A model generated the notes under the pieces. The model saw only the letters and a list, made by a program, of their open reading frames with translations. It had not been told where the DNA came from and did not search any database. Made by a program: the position numbers and the translations under genes. Positions 25,455 through 33,915 of a stretch of 36,757 bases of DNA are shown here, piece by piece; position 1 is the stretch's first letter, and the number at the start of each line of letters is the position of its first letter. Source of the DNA: Saprospiraceae bacterium (lineage in GTDB: Bacteria > Bacteroidota > Bacteroidia > Chitinophagales > Saprospiraceae); contig JAHQWA010000244.1 of NCBI GenBank assembly GCA_019634045.1, forward strand, positions 1 to 36,757, read 5' to 3'.

Positions 25455-26570
25455 ATGGAAAACCTACACCCGATTAATGTTCAGGTATTAACCTTTTTCT
25501 TGGGCGCAGCTTGCCTACATGGGTTCTGGTTAAGCTGTATGATTTGCCTGAGGAAGGAGTCGTTGCGGTCAAAGGCCCTTCTCCTCTCCGTCATAGTAGC
25601 CAGCTCCCTGTTTTTGTTAAACCTACTACTCTTCCTGACAAATTACATCCTTATCCAACCCCATCTGCTGGGGCTATTCTATCCATCCTTACTACTAATT
25701 GGCCCCGGCCTTTATTTTCTTATCAAAGAAAAGCTGAACCCTGGATTCCGGTGGAAACCCATTCATCTCGCACATCTTATACCTGTGTTATGGGCCAGTT
25801 TCCAGGCCTGGAAAACTGCTCAAAAGCCAGTGGCGGAGAAGATAGTTATCATTCAATGGCTAATGAATCCAGAGGAGGGCGTCAACTGGAGCATCTTGTT
25901 GTGGAGTAATTACCCTATGTATCTGCTGCTGGGATACCTTGGGCTAAGCTTTTACCTTTTTTCTCGGGCGCACGATTTTCCGGCTAAGAAAAGTAGTTTC
26001 CCCAAAGTCTTTCTATGGGTCGGCCTGGCAGTGATTATTCAGCTCCTCATCCAGTTCGGCGGTTTTGCTCTGGATTGGTCAACTTATACTTTGGAATTTG
26101 CCATGGCGGCGGTTTTAGTAGCAAGTATACATTCGGCAGGCTATTTCATTCTAAAGCCTTCATTTGCGGTTGAGCGCCCAGCCATGAAGACTCAGGAGAA
26201 GTATCGCACTTCAGCGCTCAAGAACGATGTTCGTAAAAAGTACGCTAAAATCTTACAGCAACTACTAGAACAGGAAAAGCCCTTTCTAAACAGTGATTTC
26301 CGCCTGGCAGACCTAGCAGCCCTGTCCGGCATACCTAGTCATCAGCTCTCGGAGGTGATCAACTTGGAGATGCAGAGCAATTTTAATGAGCTGACCAACT
26401 ACTATCGCATTCAAGAGGCTAAGGCTCGTTTAACAGATGCTAACTACCAACATTATTCTATATTGGCCATTGCCATAGATTGTGGTTTTCAGCACAAGAG
26501 TACCTTCAATCGCGTCTTCAAAAAACAGACCGGAAAAACCCCATCTGCCTATCGGAAAACAGTTCTTTAG
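25455..26570 (+). CDS. AraC-family regulator with multi-pass membrane N-terminus
   Basis: The protein has 371 residues from ATG 25455; the frame extends to a TTG at 25413. Roughly seven hydrophobic segments occupy residues 8-245. A linker rich in Lys precedes the AraC DNA-binding domain (about 270-370), with helix-turn-helix 1 FRLADLAALSGIPSHQLSEVIN and helix-turn-helix 2 YSILAIAIDCGFQHKSTFNRVFKKQTG, then TPSAYRK. This architecture, a membrane sensor directly fused to AraC, is common in Bacteroidota. The stop overlaps by four bases the stop of the convergent M28 peptidase gene. Targets are unknown. Confidence 0.9.
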   Translation: MENLHPINVQVLTFFLGAACLHGFWLSCMICLRKESLRSKALLLSVIVASSLFLLNLLLFLTNYILIQPHLLGLFYPSLLLIGPGLYFLIKEKLNPGFRWKPIHLAHLIPVLWASFQAWKTAQKPVAEKIVIIQWLMNPEEGVNWSILLWSNYPMYLLLGYLGLSFYLFSRAHDFPAKKSSFPKVFLWVGLAVIIQLLIQFGGFALDWSTYTLEFAMAAVLVASIHSAGYFILKPSFAVERPAMKTQEKYRTSALKNDVRKKYAKILQQLLEQEKPFLNSDFRLADLAALSGIPSHQLSEVINLEMQSNFNELTNYYRIQEAKARLTDANYQHYSILAIAIDCGFQHKSTFNRVFKKQTGKTPSAYRKTVL

Positions 26571-27973
26571 TCCAATCCATACTTATCCAGCAGGTACACC
26601 AAGGCTGCCATCGCTGCCGCACCAGAATCTAGTTCACGTTTGTTCACTACCTCCAACACATCGGCAGCCGTATGATGATAATCAAAATAGCGTTGCGTGT
26701 CAGGCTCCAATCCAAACAATAGTCCCTTTTGCGATTTTAAACCATTGATGTCTGCTCCAGATCCCCCTTTGGCTAGCCTCAATCCATAAGGTTCTAATAG
26801 CGGTAGCCATTTATTGACCTTTCTGAATTTCTTGGTAAAGATACTTGCGTCTCCATCCGCCGTAAATCCTCTTGGCGTGAAGCCTCCATGATCTGATTCA
26901 ATAGCTGCCATATGGTACTCACCGGCTGCATCGGAAGCTACCTGATAGGCCCGCCCGCCAGCCAAGCCATTCTCCTCATTCATAAATAGCACACAGCGCA
27001 AGGTTCTTTTCGGCTGATATCCCAGCGCTTTCAGTAGTCGTAGTACCTCCATCGATTGCACACAGCCTGAACCATCATCATGTGCCCCTTCTCCTACATC
27101 CCACGAATCCAAATGTCCACCCACTAAGATGATTTCTTCTGGCTTAGTAGAACCCTTAATTTCTCCAATTACATTGTAAGAAAGTTTAGGACTCATCATT
27201 TGACTAGTGTTGCGAATGTATACCCGGACTTCTTCCGCTGCAACTAGGCTACTCAACAGCTCCGCATCCAATGTACTAATACCCAAACCAGGAATCGGCA
27301 TCACTCCTTCTTCATACATAAGCCCACCGGTATGAGGTATATCATCCAAGCCATTGGTCATGGAGCGAACCAGGGCGGCTACTGCTCCCAATTTGGAAGC
27401 CCTGGAAGCGCCTAGTGCTCGCTGATCCACAGCCCCGCCATAGGCTGCGAAGGTATTCATCTGCCGGGGATCCATCGGTCGATTGAAGAAAACAATCTTG
27501 CCTTCGACTTTTTCTCTACCTAAGGCTTCCAATTCATCTAAGCTCTTGACCTCTACTACCGGGGCCGTAACCCCTTTGGGTCCGGTACCGATCGAATTTC
27601 CTAAACTCAAAGCATCAAGATCCACAGATCCCATCTTAAATGAATTCACCACCCGGACCACCTCCTTCTCACCTCGCACCCAATGTGGCACCATACATTC
27701 CTGCAGGTAGACGCTATCCAATGCCATGGTATCCAACATTTGTCTGGTATACTCAACCGCCGCCGCTGCCTGCGGAGAGCCCCCTAATCTTGCTCCAATA
27801 TCCTTGGTTAAACTTCTTAACCATTCGTAAGCCTGGCTTTGTGTCATCGCCTCATCATAGATCTTTCGGATAAACCGGGCATCCTCCTCATATTTCGCGG
27901 ACTGAGCATAACCAACAGAAAATAAAGAGCTTAGAATAAAAAAACAACTCAATAAGTAAGGGAGAAATTTCAT
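26567..27973 (-). CDS. Exported M28-family metallopeptidase with PA domain
   Basis: The protein has 468 residues from ATG 27973, which gives a clean signal peptide (MKFLPYLLSCFFILSSLFSV, cleavage near 24). The frame continues 25 codons upstream, without an export signal. A PA (protease-associated) insert covers about 120-255. The M28 zinc site is visible: GGHLDSWD (H287), GAHDDGSG (D299), MNEENG (E333/E334), ESDHGG (D361) and YHHTAAD (H434). Spacing is standard, so the enzyme should be active as an aminopeptidase or carboxypeptidase in the periplasm or outside. There is no T9SS tail. It sits alone on the minus strand, convergent with the AraC gene. Confidence 0.93.
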   Translation of the reverse strand: MKFLPYLLSCFFILSSLFSVGYAQSAKYEEDARFIRKIYDEAMTQSQAYEWLRSLTKDIGARLGGSPQAAAAVEYTRQMLDTMALDSVYLQECMVPHWVRGEKEVVRVVNSFKMGSVDLDALSLGNSIGTGPKGVTAPVVEVKSLDELEALGREKVEGKIVFFNRPMDPRQMNTFAAYGGAVDQRALGASRASKLGAVAALVRSMTNGLDDIPHTGGLMYEEGVMPIPGLGISTLDAELLSSLVAAEEVRVYIRNTSQMMSPKLSYNVIGEIKGSTKPEEIILVGGHLDSWDVGEGAHDDGSGCVQSMEVLRLLKALGYQPKRTLRCVLFMNEENGLAGGRAYQVASDAAGEYHMAAIESDHGGFTPRGFTADGDASIFTKKFRKVNKWLPLLEPYGLRLAKGGSGADINGLKSQKGLLFGLEPDTQRYFDYHHTAADVLEVVNKRELDSGAAAMAALVYLLDKYGLD

Positions 27974-28260
27974 TTTGACACTTTTTACGAGCGAAACTAA
28001 GCCTTTGAAAGGAATTTTTATGGATTTGTCAAAAAGCCATCCGAACAAAAAAAAAAATCATAAAAGAGCGGAAAAAGGCATCTATGATAGGAACAGAAAA
28101 AAATTCCGCCTACAATTCCTTGACCAAGCAAAATTTCGCAACAAAGCTTATCAAGAAACAATATACCGGAATAAAAAATGACAATTTGAACATATGTAAT
28201 AGTCTAAAATAGGGCAAAACCGCGTTTTATAAATTTTTCAGAAGAAAAAGGTAATTTTAG
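27974..28260. other. AT-rich non-coding stretch upstream of the M28 gene
   Basis: The region contains an 11-A run (28047-28057) and a Lys-rich plus-strand frame (27975-28181) that does not look like a protein. The M28 promoter should be here on the minus strand, but I found no exact TAnnTTTG box. Confidence 0.4.
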
Positions 28261-28268
28261 TGGCGCAA

Positions 28269-28422
28269 TTGAAAAAAGTTTAAGTTTTTTTTAATAAATT
28301 TGTAATTGTAAAACTTACAATAAGTAAGAAGCAAAAAAAATCAGCGAAGGCTGTTTTAAAATATAATTTGGTTTTATTTGGTTAGGGCTGAGGTAGTGCT
28401 GTGGTGGCGCTGCCTCTTTTTT
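28269..28422 (+). ncRNA. Candidate small RNA with promoter-like box and strong terminator
   Basis: TAAATTTG at 28295-28302 matches the Bacteroidota -7 consensus, with a TTG at 28269-28271 (spacing 23). The predicted transcript, about 28309-28422, holds hairpins CTTAC/GTAAG and CAGC/GCTG. It ends in a 10-bp stem (28390-28399 with 28407-28416, two G-U pairs) followed by six T, a textbook intrinsic terminator. No open reading frame and no plus-strand gene lies within 3 kb downstream, so this is not a leader. I do not recognise the RNA family. Confidence 0.55.
28390..28422 (+). terminator. Rho-independent terminator
   Basis: GAGGTAGTGC (28390-28399) pairs with GCGCTGCCTC (28407-28416, including two G-U pairs) around a 7-base loop, then TTTTTT. 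Confidence 0.8.
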
Positions 28423-28502
28423 ATTTCCTAGCTATCTTTCCTTATCCGCTTCCCCATTCTTTATGATTGCTAGGCTATATTTTTAAATATTATATTTTTT
28501 TA

Positions 28503-28912
28503 TATATTTGCATCATAAGACATCATTTAGTTGGATCCCGTCCAACAACAGCTAAGTAAATCCATTAGCCAAGTTCTCCCCAACTACAAATAATCCTCTA
28601 CGCAAAGACCAGGTAAAGCCTGGCACCTACCATCTGCCTTGGCAGTCGGACAAGTATGTGTTGCCCGGTGGGACTAAACCTACTAGAGCTTTGAGAGACA
28701 GTATTCCATACTATAGTAGTGACATGTATTAGAAATCCGCTGGATCTTGAAAGTCGGTATCCAGTCGGAAGCGTAACCCTCACACATTTTGAAACACGGT
28801 TTTATAGGAATGTCGCTCTTCCTGAACACTAAAAGGAAGGATCAGTCCATCTGTTTTCTGATGGTATCTGAGGATTGGCAGAGCAGAAGGTGATTTTCAC
28901 TTTCGCTCTGCT
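28503..28912 (+). ncRNA. Candidate large structured RNA (~390 nt)
   Basis: TATATTTG (28503-28510) is an exact -7 consensus match in an AT-rich tract, followed by a much less AT-rich, non-coding stretch packed with hairpins. Local stems are 28530-28535/28541-28546, 28551-28555/28565-28569, 28609-28613/28619-28623, 28634-28638/28641-28645, 28740-28745/28759-28764, 28818-28823/28834-28839 and 28847-28851/28860-28864. Longer-range nested stems are 28583-28587/28716-28720, 28596-28607/28689-28697 and 28626-28631/28667-28672. It ends in a 15-bp hairpin with one bulged A (28878-28911). I checked for tmRNA, RNase P and SRP landmarks and found none. Confidence 0.5.
28878..28911. terminator. Long hairpin downstream of the lipoprotein gene
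   Basis: GCAGAGC-A-GAAGGTGA (28878-28893) pairs with TCACTTTC-GCTCTGC (28897-28911) around a TTT loop. It lies 27 bases past the minus-strand lipoprotein stop and could terminate that gene, or be the 3' end of the plus-strand RNA candidate. The T-run is weak on both sides. Confidence 0.5.
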
Positions 28913-28938
28913 ACATTCTTTGTCTTGAGGGCCTATGC

Positions 28939-29499
28939 TTATCGCTCGAAAGTGGCGATGATACGCAGCTGACTATCATCACTTAATGATAAATCCTGCT
29001 GATTGGCGATCTGGTAGCCCTTATTGGGCTCAAAGGTGAGTTGTTGCTTGGATTGAATGAGAGGAGACGCCGTCTTATTGGTGATAGTGACTTTATTTAC
29101 CATAGCGTCTTCAAATTCAACGGATAATAATCTAGTTTTCAGCGTTGAATCCAAAGCAATATAATCCACACGGATTAAGTCATCTGATGACATAATGCTA
29201 TCTACACCATACTTATCCACCCATGCCGGCTTATTGATATCGGAACGGATAAAAATGGCCAATTCTTTTTCAAAATCCACCCCTTCCTGTGTCTTCTGTT
29301 CCTTTTTACCATTGATCTCTATTTCTTTTTTGATCTTTGGATTTTCCTCCTGTAAACGAACTATCTCCGCTTCAAAAAACGCGCGTAGATCAAAGAAGTT
29401 CTTCTCCTCCAGGTCGGTACTTATGCTCGTATTCGACTGGCATTGGAAGATAGACAAGGCTAATATGCTGATAAATAACAATGGAAAAAGGCGGATCAT
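28939..29499 (-). CDS. Lipoprotein of unknown function
   Basis: The protein has 186 residues. A lipoprotein signal (LLFISILALSIFQC, Cys20) is followed by a Ser/Thr-rich linker and a charged helical stretch (FEAEIVRLQEENPKIKKEIEI). A beta-rich C-terminal part has alternating strands (LIRVDYIALDSTLKTRLLSVEF, VNKVTITNKTASPL, QLRIIATFER). I do not recognise the family. It lies about 100 bases downstream of gpmI on the same strand and may be co-transcribed with it. Location would be the periplasmic face of the inner or outer membrane. Confidence 0.75.
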   Translation of the reverse strand: MIRLFPLLFISILALSIFQCQSNTSISTDLEEKNFFDLRAFFEAEIVRLQEENPKIKKEIEINGKKEQKTQEGVDFEKELAIFIRSDINKPAWVDKYGVDSIMSSDDLIRVDYIALDSTLKTRLLSVEFEDAMVNKVTITNKTASPLIQSKQQLTFEPNKGYQIANQQDLSLSDDSQLRIIATFER

Positions 29500-29598
29500 A
29501 GACGAATTAGGTTAAAGTATGAAGTAGCTCCAAGGCCATAGAGCACGGTCTTAGATCACGTTTAAAATTAGGAAAAGTCATCAGCTTCCGCTGCTCAA

Positions 29599-31128
29599 CT
29601 ATTGGATTAGCAAGTCCCCATCCATTTCTGCGGGAATAGCAATGCCAAATAAATGCAGAATAGTAGGGGCTAGATCCCCTAACTTACCATCTTTGAGTTG
29701 CTTCCCTTCAGCTTCCTTACTAACAAAGATACAAGGCACTGGGTTTTTGGTATGTGCAGTATTTGGGCTACCATCTTCATTCTGCATGAAATCTGAGTTG
29801 CCATGATCAGCGATAACAATGATATGATAATCATGTTCCAAAGCTGTGGTGATCAAATCGCGAGTGCAACTATCAACGACCTCTGCTGACTTAACCGCAG
29901 CTGAAAATACACCGGTATGCCCGACCATGTCTGTATTGGCATAGTTTAGGCAAATGAAGTCCGGTTGGTTGGTTTCGATATCAGCAACGATGGCACTGGT
30001 CAATTCCAGCGCACTCATTTCAGGTTGTAGGTCATAGGTGGCTACTTTCGGAGAAGGAATCATAATGCGACGTTCTCCTTCAAATGCTGCTTCGCGGCCA
30101 CCGGAGAAGAAAAAGGTAACATGTGGATATTTTTCAGTCTCGGCAATGCGCACCTGAGTTTTTCCGGCATCAGATAGCACCTCGCCTAAGGTTTTTTTAA
30201 GGTCTTCCTTGGTAAATAACACATCAACCCCCTCATAGGTATCATCGTAGCGGGTCATGGTCATGTAATGCAGACTTAATTTCTGCATGTCGAAATCCGG
30301 CATATCATTTTGTGTCAATACCTCCGAAATTTCCCGAGGGCGGTCGGTCCTAAAATTGAAACATAGGACGGCATCGCCATTCTTGATACTTGCCACGGGC
30401 TCTCCCGCCTCATTCAGGCAACGGATCGGTTGCAAAAATTCATCTGTCTCACCTTCTGCGTAACGTTGCTGGATTAAACTAAGCACATCCTTAGAAGATT
30501 CTCCTTCCCCCTTGACCAAAAGGTCATAGGCCAATTTGATACGCTCCCAACGCTTGTCTCGATCCATCGCATAGTAGCGTCCAATCACACTAGCCAAGGC
30601 TGTGGGTTGGTGTTCAATATGACCTAACAGATCAGTCAGGTATCCCTTCCCTCCGTTTGGACTGGTATCTCGACCATCCATAAAGGCATGAATATAGATT
30701 TTGGTAAGTCCTGCCTCCACGGCAATATCAGATAGCGCTTTCAGATGGTTGATATGAGAATGCACCCCACCGTCAGAAACCAAGCCAATCAGGTGTAGGG
30801 CCTTATCATTCTCTTTGGCGTAAGTCAAGCCTCGCTGTAAAGCAGCATTACTAGCCAAAGTCTTCTCTCTGATTGCCTTATTAATTCTCGCCAATTCCTG
30901 ATAGACCACCCGGCCTGCGCCAATGTTCAAATGCCCCACCTCGGAATTTCCCATCTGTCCATCTGGCAATCCTACTTCTTCTCCATAGGTAATCAGTTCA
31001 GCATGGGGATATTGCTGATATAGGCTGTCGATAAATGGTGTTTGTGCTTGCGCGATGGCACTGACTTCGGGCTTTGGGCCATGGCCCCACCCATCAAGGA
31101 TAGCTAAAAGGACACGATTCTGCTTCAT
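29599..31128 (-). CDS. gpmI: 2,3-bisphosphoglycerate-independent phosphoglycerate mutase
   Basis: The protein has 509 residues from ATG 31128; a GTG two codons upstream (31134) is possible but adds nothing. It starts MKQNRVLLAILDGWGHG with metal ligand D12. The phospho-serine motif is DGQMGNSEVGHLNIGAGR (Ser62). Further landmarks are HAFMDGRDTSPNGG, RYYAMDRDKRWERI, FRTDRPREI, NYANTDMVGHTG and VIADHGNSD, with HTKNPVP near the end. This is a complete, typical iPGM that interconverts 3- and 2-phosphoglycerate in glycolysis and gluconeogenesis in the cytosol. It is a housekeeping gene in an otherwise accessory neighbourhood. Confidence 0.98.
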   Translation of the reverse strand: MKQNRVLLAILDGWGHGPKPEVSAIAQAQTPFIDSLYQQYPHAELITYGEEVGLPDGQMGNSEVGHLNIGAGRVVYQELARINKAIREKTLASNAALQRGLTYAKENDKALHLIGLVSDGGVHSHINHLKALSDIAVEAGLTKIYIHAFMDGRDTSPNGGKGYLTDLLGHIEHQPTALASVIGRYYAMDRDKRWERIKLAYDLLVKGEGESSKDVLSLIQQRYAEGETDEFLQPIRCLNEAGEPVASIKNGDAVLCFNFRTDRPREISEVLTQNDMPDFDMQKLSLHYMTMTRYDDTYEGVDVLFTKEDLKKTLGEVLSDAGKTQVRIAETEKYPHVTFFFSGGREAAFEGERRIMIPSPKVATYDLQPEMSALELTSAIVADIETNQPDFICLNYANTDMVGHTGVFSAAVKSAEVVDSCTRDLITTALEHDYHIIVIADHGNSDFMQNEDGSPNTAHTKNPVPCIFVSKEAEGKQLKDGKLGDLAPTILHLFGIAIPAEMDGDLLIQ

Positions 31129-31134
31129 GGCCAC

Positions 31135-31478
31135 AAAAATAGCAACTTCAGTCTGAAGAGGAAATAAGTTGAAGAGAACTTCTTGTTAATTCTACACTAA
31201 GCCAAAGGTCACGAATGTCAATTCTTTAGAAATTTTTAACAATTCAGCCTGTATCCATCGCCTCCCCTCTTCGCCAAAACTATTAAACAACTAACAATCA
31301 GCGCCTTAAATCAAAAAAACAGCAAAAAAAGCAGTCCGCAACACACGAAACACTAGCTCCCGACGTTATAAGATGTGGAGAGGTTCAACCTTTCGGATCA
31401 CCAAGGCGTTACTTCCAAAACGAATTATCGTCTTAAAGATGGATTGATTATTCAAGGAATTCTCAATCTTTTTGAATA
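31135..31478. other. Intergenic region upstream of gpmI, no gene seen
   Basis: On the minus strand TAGTTTTG (31282-31275) fits the -7 consensus and could be the gpmI promoter, giving a leader of about 140 bases. An A-rich stretch (31313-31340) follows, then a mixed-composition stretch with small hairpins such as AGGTT-C-AACCT. No reading frame of note. Confidence 0.35.
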
Positions 31479-31593
31479 AATTAGTATGAACTTCAATATG
31501 AGTTGAATCACATACTAATTAAGGAGGAAAACGGTACACCACAAGGCTGCTCTTGAAATGCCCATCAACGGTTAGTTGTGGCTAGCCCTCCTT
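31479..31593 (+). promoter_or_regulatory. Two consecutive strong RNA hairpins leading the DUF4783 gene
   Basis: AATTAGTATG (31479-31488) pairs with CATACTAATT (31511-31520). Immediately after it, AAGGAGG (31521-31527) pairs with CCTCCTT (31587-31593), enclosing CCACAA (31539-31544) paired with TTGTGG (31576-31581). The second helix sequesters a Shine-Dalgarno-like heptamer with an anti-SD-like one. It ends 31 bases before ATG 31625, so it is either a cis-regulatory leader or a small RNA. Confidence 0.5.
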
Positions 31594-31624
31594 CCTCCAA
31601 CACTGTTAACTAAATAGCAATACC

Positions 31625-32005
31625 ATGAAAACGCTATTGTTTGTAATGCTTTTTTCATCGCTAACTACTACGAACGAATTCAGCCTTGCTAGTATTTCTA
31701 GAGCTATGAATACCGGTGATGCAGAAGCTTTGGGTCAGTACTTCGACAATTCAATCGAACTGTCTGTGATGGAGAATGAAGATATTTACAGTAAGGCACA
31801 AGCGGTGCAGATTGTAAAGAATTTCTTCACCCAGCATCAGCCCAAATCCTTCAGCCAGTTGCACCACGGGTCATCCCCAGCGAGTGACTCTCAGTACTGC
31901 ATCGGAAATTTAGTGACGGCTGACAACACGTATCGCGTGTACATCTACATGAAAATGAGCGGAGGAACTACTGTAATACAGGAGATTAGATTCGATCAAG
32001 AGTAA
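31625..32005 (+). CDS. DUF4783 family protein, exported
   Basis: The protein has 126 residues with a short signal peptide-like start (MKTLLFVMLFSSLTTTNEF). The body is an NTF2-like fold typical of DUF4783: ISRAMNTGDAEALGQYFDNSIELSVMENED, then YSKAQAVQIVKNFFTQHQPKSF, HHGSSPASDSQYCIGNL and a C-terminal strand VIQEIRFDQE. DUF4783 proteins are widespread in Bacteroidota, often near primary-metabolism genes, and have no known function. A structured leader precedes the gene and a strong terminator follows, so it is transcribed alone. Confidence 0.85.
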   Translation: MKTLLFVMLFSSLTTTNEFSLASISRAMNTGDAEALGQYFDNSIELSVMENEDIYSKAQAVQIVKNFFTQHQPKSFSQLHHGSSPASDSQYCIGNLVTADNTYRVYIYMKMSGGTTVIQEIRFDQE

Positions 32006-32056
32006 AAGCTACAAGAAGATAGCTTCTAAGATTCAACAATAATAATCCCAAGATAG

Positions 32057-32095
32057 AAAAGGAGTCGGTGCAGATCGACTCCTTTTCTTGTTTTT
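32057..32095 (+). terminator. Rho-independent terminator after the DUF4783 gene
   Basis: AAAAGGAGTCG (32057-32067) pairs perfectly with CGACTCCTTTT (32076-32086), followed by CTTGTTTTT. Confidence 0.9.
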
Positions 32096-32232
32096 GGAGG
32101 AAAGCCTTTGCTCCATAGACCAGCATTCTTGACACTCCTCTCAATAGAGTTCCACAAAAATGAAGGTAAACTTTATTACTGGAAAGCAATTTGTTAGTAA
32201 ATTAACATTCTCTGCCAATAGAACTTGCGACT

Positions 32233-33915
32233 ATGAATCCTTCAACACCTACACCTCCCACGCTGATCGAGCGCTTTTACCATTGGGAAAAAACTACTCC
32301 GGAAAAGATCTTCTTACGCCAGCCCAAAGGCGATCAATGGAAGACCCTCACCTATGCCGAGGCAGGACTCGAAGCCAGAAAAATGGTTTCTGCACTGCAA
32401 AAGAATGGACTACAGAACGGGGATCACGTGGGCATTTATTCCAAGAATTGTTATCACTGGATATTGGCCGATTTGGCGATCATGATGGGAGGGTTTGTAT
32501 CCGTCCCCCTATATGCAAGTCTACCGAAGGATCAACTCGCGGAGGTAGTAGAGTTGGGAGACCTGAAAGCTATCTTTCTAGGTAAATTAGATGCTTGGGG
32601 CAATCGGTCTGAAGCTATCCCGGCTTCCATCTTGGCCATCAGATTTCCACAATATGCCGGAAATGCTGAAGTATCAATCGGAGAAGATTGGGATGCGTTG
32701 ATTGCAGATAGCCCAGCCTACTTAGACAATTTCGTACCGGGACTAGATGATTTGTGGACCATCAAGTTTACCTCGGGAACGACAGGGACGCCGAAGGGCG
32801 TTATGCATGTACATCGATCTCCAGCAATGATCATGTTCAACGAGCTAAAGACGGATTGGATTGGGGTTTCTAAACTTGAGGAGATCCGGACCTTCTCCTA
32901 TCTCCCCCTAAACCACGTGGGTGAAAGAATTGGCGTTGAACTTCCTACCCTCTGGATGGGCGGGACCATGTCTTTTGCAGAAAGCCTGGATACCTTTGCT
33001 AAGAACTTACAGGATACACAACCCACCTTATTGTTTGCCGTTCCCCGTATTTGGACCAAATTCTACCTAGGTGTTACTGCCAAGATTCCACAAAAGCGCC
33101 TAACCGCCCTACTCAAAATCCCCATCATTTCTACGCTCATCAAGAAGAAACTTAGAACCGCAATGGGAATGCGGGATTTGCAAATAGCTGGAACTGGAGC
33201 CGCCATCACACCTGCCTTCATCAAAGCTTTTTTCCAACAACTAGGCATCCACTTAACCGAGGCCTATGGCATGACGGAGGTCTGTGGCTCGATGACCAAT
33301 GGACCTGATGCGAATACGCCGAATGACTCTGTCGGCAAAGCCATCCCATTTGGAGCCGTGAAGCTTGCGCCGGAAACCGGTGAGATTCTAATGAGTAGTC
33401 CTTACATGATGAAGGGTTACTACAAGAATCCAGAGAAAACAGCCGAGGTACTCATTGACGGTTGGATGCATAGTGGTGACCGGGGCACCATTGACGACAA
33501 TGGCTTTGTGCGAGTGATCGGGAGGGTAAAGGATGCCTTTAAAACCTCAAAAGGTAGTTATGTAACGCCCAATCCACTAGAGGAAGCCATCATGAAAAAT
33601 GAATATGTCGAACAGGTATGCGTCGCAGGCTTGGGCATACCCCAACCTATCGCTTTAGTTAACTTATCTGAAATCGGGGCTGCCGCCAATAGACATACCA
33701 TAGAACAATCCGTATATAGTACGGTACAGCAAATTAATGGCACCCGAGCGAAGTACGAGAGAATTTCCACTGTAATAATTCAACAGGAACATTGGTCCAT
33801 TGACAATGAACTGCTTACTCCCACCCTAAAGGTTAAACGTGGGAAGATCGATGAACGCTTTGGGCAGGACTATCTCACTTGGCACGAAGCAGATGGAAAG
33901 GTGCTATGGGTGTGA
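32233..33915 (+). CDS. AMP-binding acyl-CoA synthetase
   Basis: The protein has 560 residues of the ANL superfamily. The adenylate P-loop is TSGTTGTPKG (180-189). Other motifs are TEAYGMTEVCG, SGDRGTIDDNGFVRVIGRVKDAFKTSKGSYVTPN (hinge and C-terminal domain), and the catalytic lysine region TPTLKVKRGKI near the end. It resembles long-chain fatty acyl-CoA synthetases, slightly shorter than FadD or the ~600-residue FAA type. Reaction: fatty acid plus CoA plus ATP to acyl-CoA, on the cytosolic face of the membrane. The next small gene overlaps its stop codon. Confidence 0.93.
   Translation: MNPSTPTPPTLIERFYHWEKTTPEKIFLRQPKGDQWKTLTYAEAGLEARKMVSALQKNGLQNGDHVGIYSKNCYHWILADLAIMMGGFVSVPLYASLPKDQLAEVVELGDLKAIFLGKLDAWGNRSEAIPASILAIRFPQYAGNAEVSIGEDWDALIADSPAYLDNFVPGLDDLWTIKFTSGTTGTPKGVMHVHRSPAMIMFNELKTDWIGVSKLEEIRTFSYLPLNHVGERIGVELPTLWMGGTMSFAESLDTFAKNLQDTQPTLLFAVPRIWTKFYLGVTAKIPQKRLTALLKIPIISTLIKKKLRTAMGMRDLQIAGTGAAITPAFIKAFFQQLGIHLTEAYGMTEVCGSMTNGPDANTPNDSVGKAIPFGAVKLAPETGEILMSSPYMMKGYYKNPEKTAEVLIDGWMHSGDRGTIDDNGFVRVIGRVKDAFKTSKGSYVTPNPLEEAIMKNEYVEQVCVAGLGIPQPIALVNLSEIGAAANRHTIEQSVYSTVQQINGTRAKYERISTVIIQQEHWSIDNELLTPTLKVKRGKIDERFGQDYLTWHEADGKVLWV

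Noticed and set aside
27975-28181. 68-codon plus-strand frame, Lys/Arg/Asn-rich
   Set aside because: It lies in an A-rich tract, has biased low-complexity content, no domain and no promoter, and overlaps the upstream region of the divergent M28 gene.
28598-28783. 61-codon minus-strand frame in the structured region
   Set aside because: Composition is not protein-like and the region is full of hairpins; the frame is likely a by-product of the RNA candidate.
28503-28912. tmRNA, RNase P or SRP RNA identity for the structured region
   Set aside because: No GGGGNUGA start, ALAA tag or CCA end, no GAGGAAAGUCC motif and no GGAAGGAGCAGC motif. A minus-strand GCCAAGGCAG match to SRP RNA is just a local palindrome.
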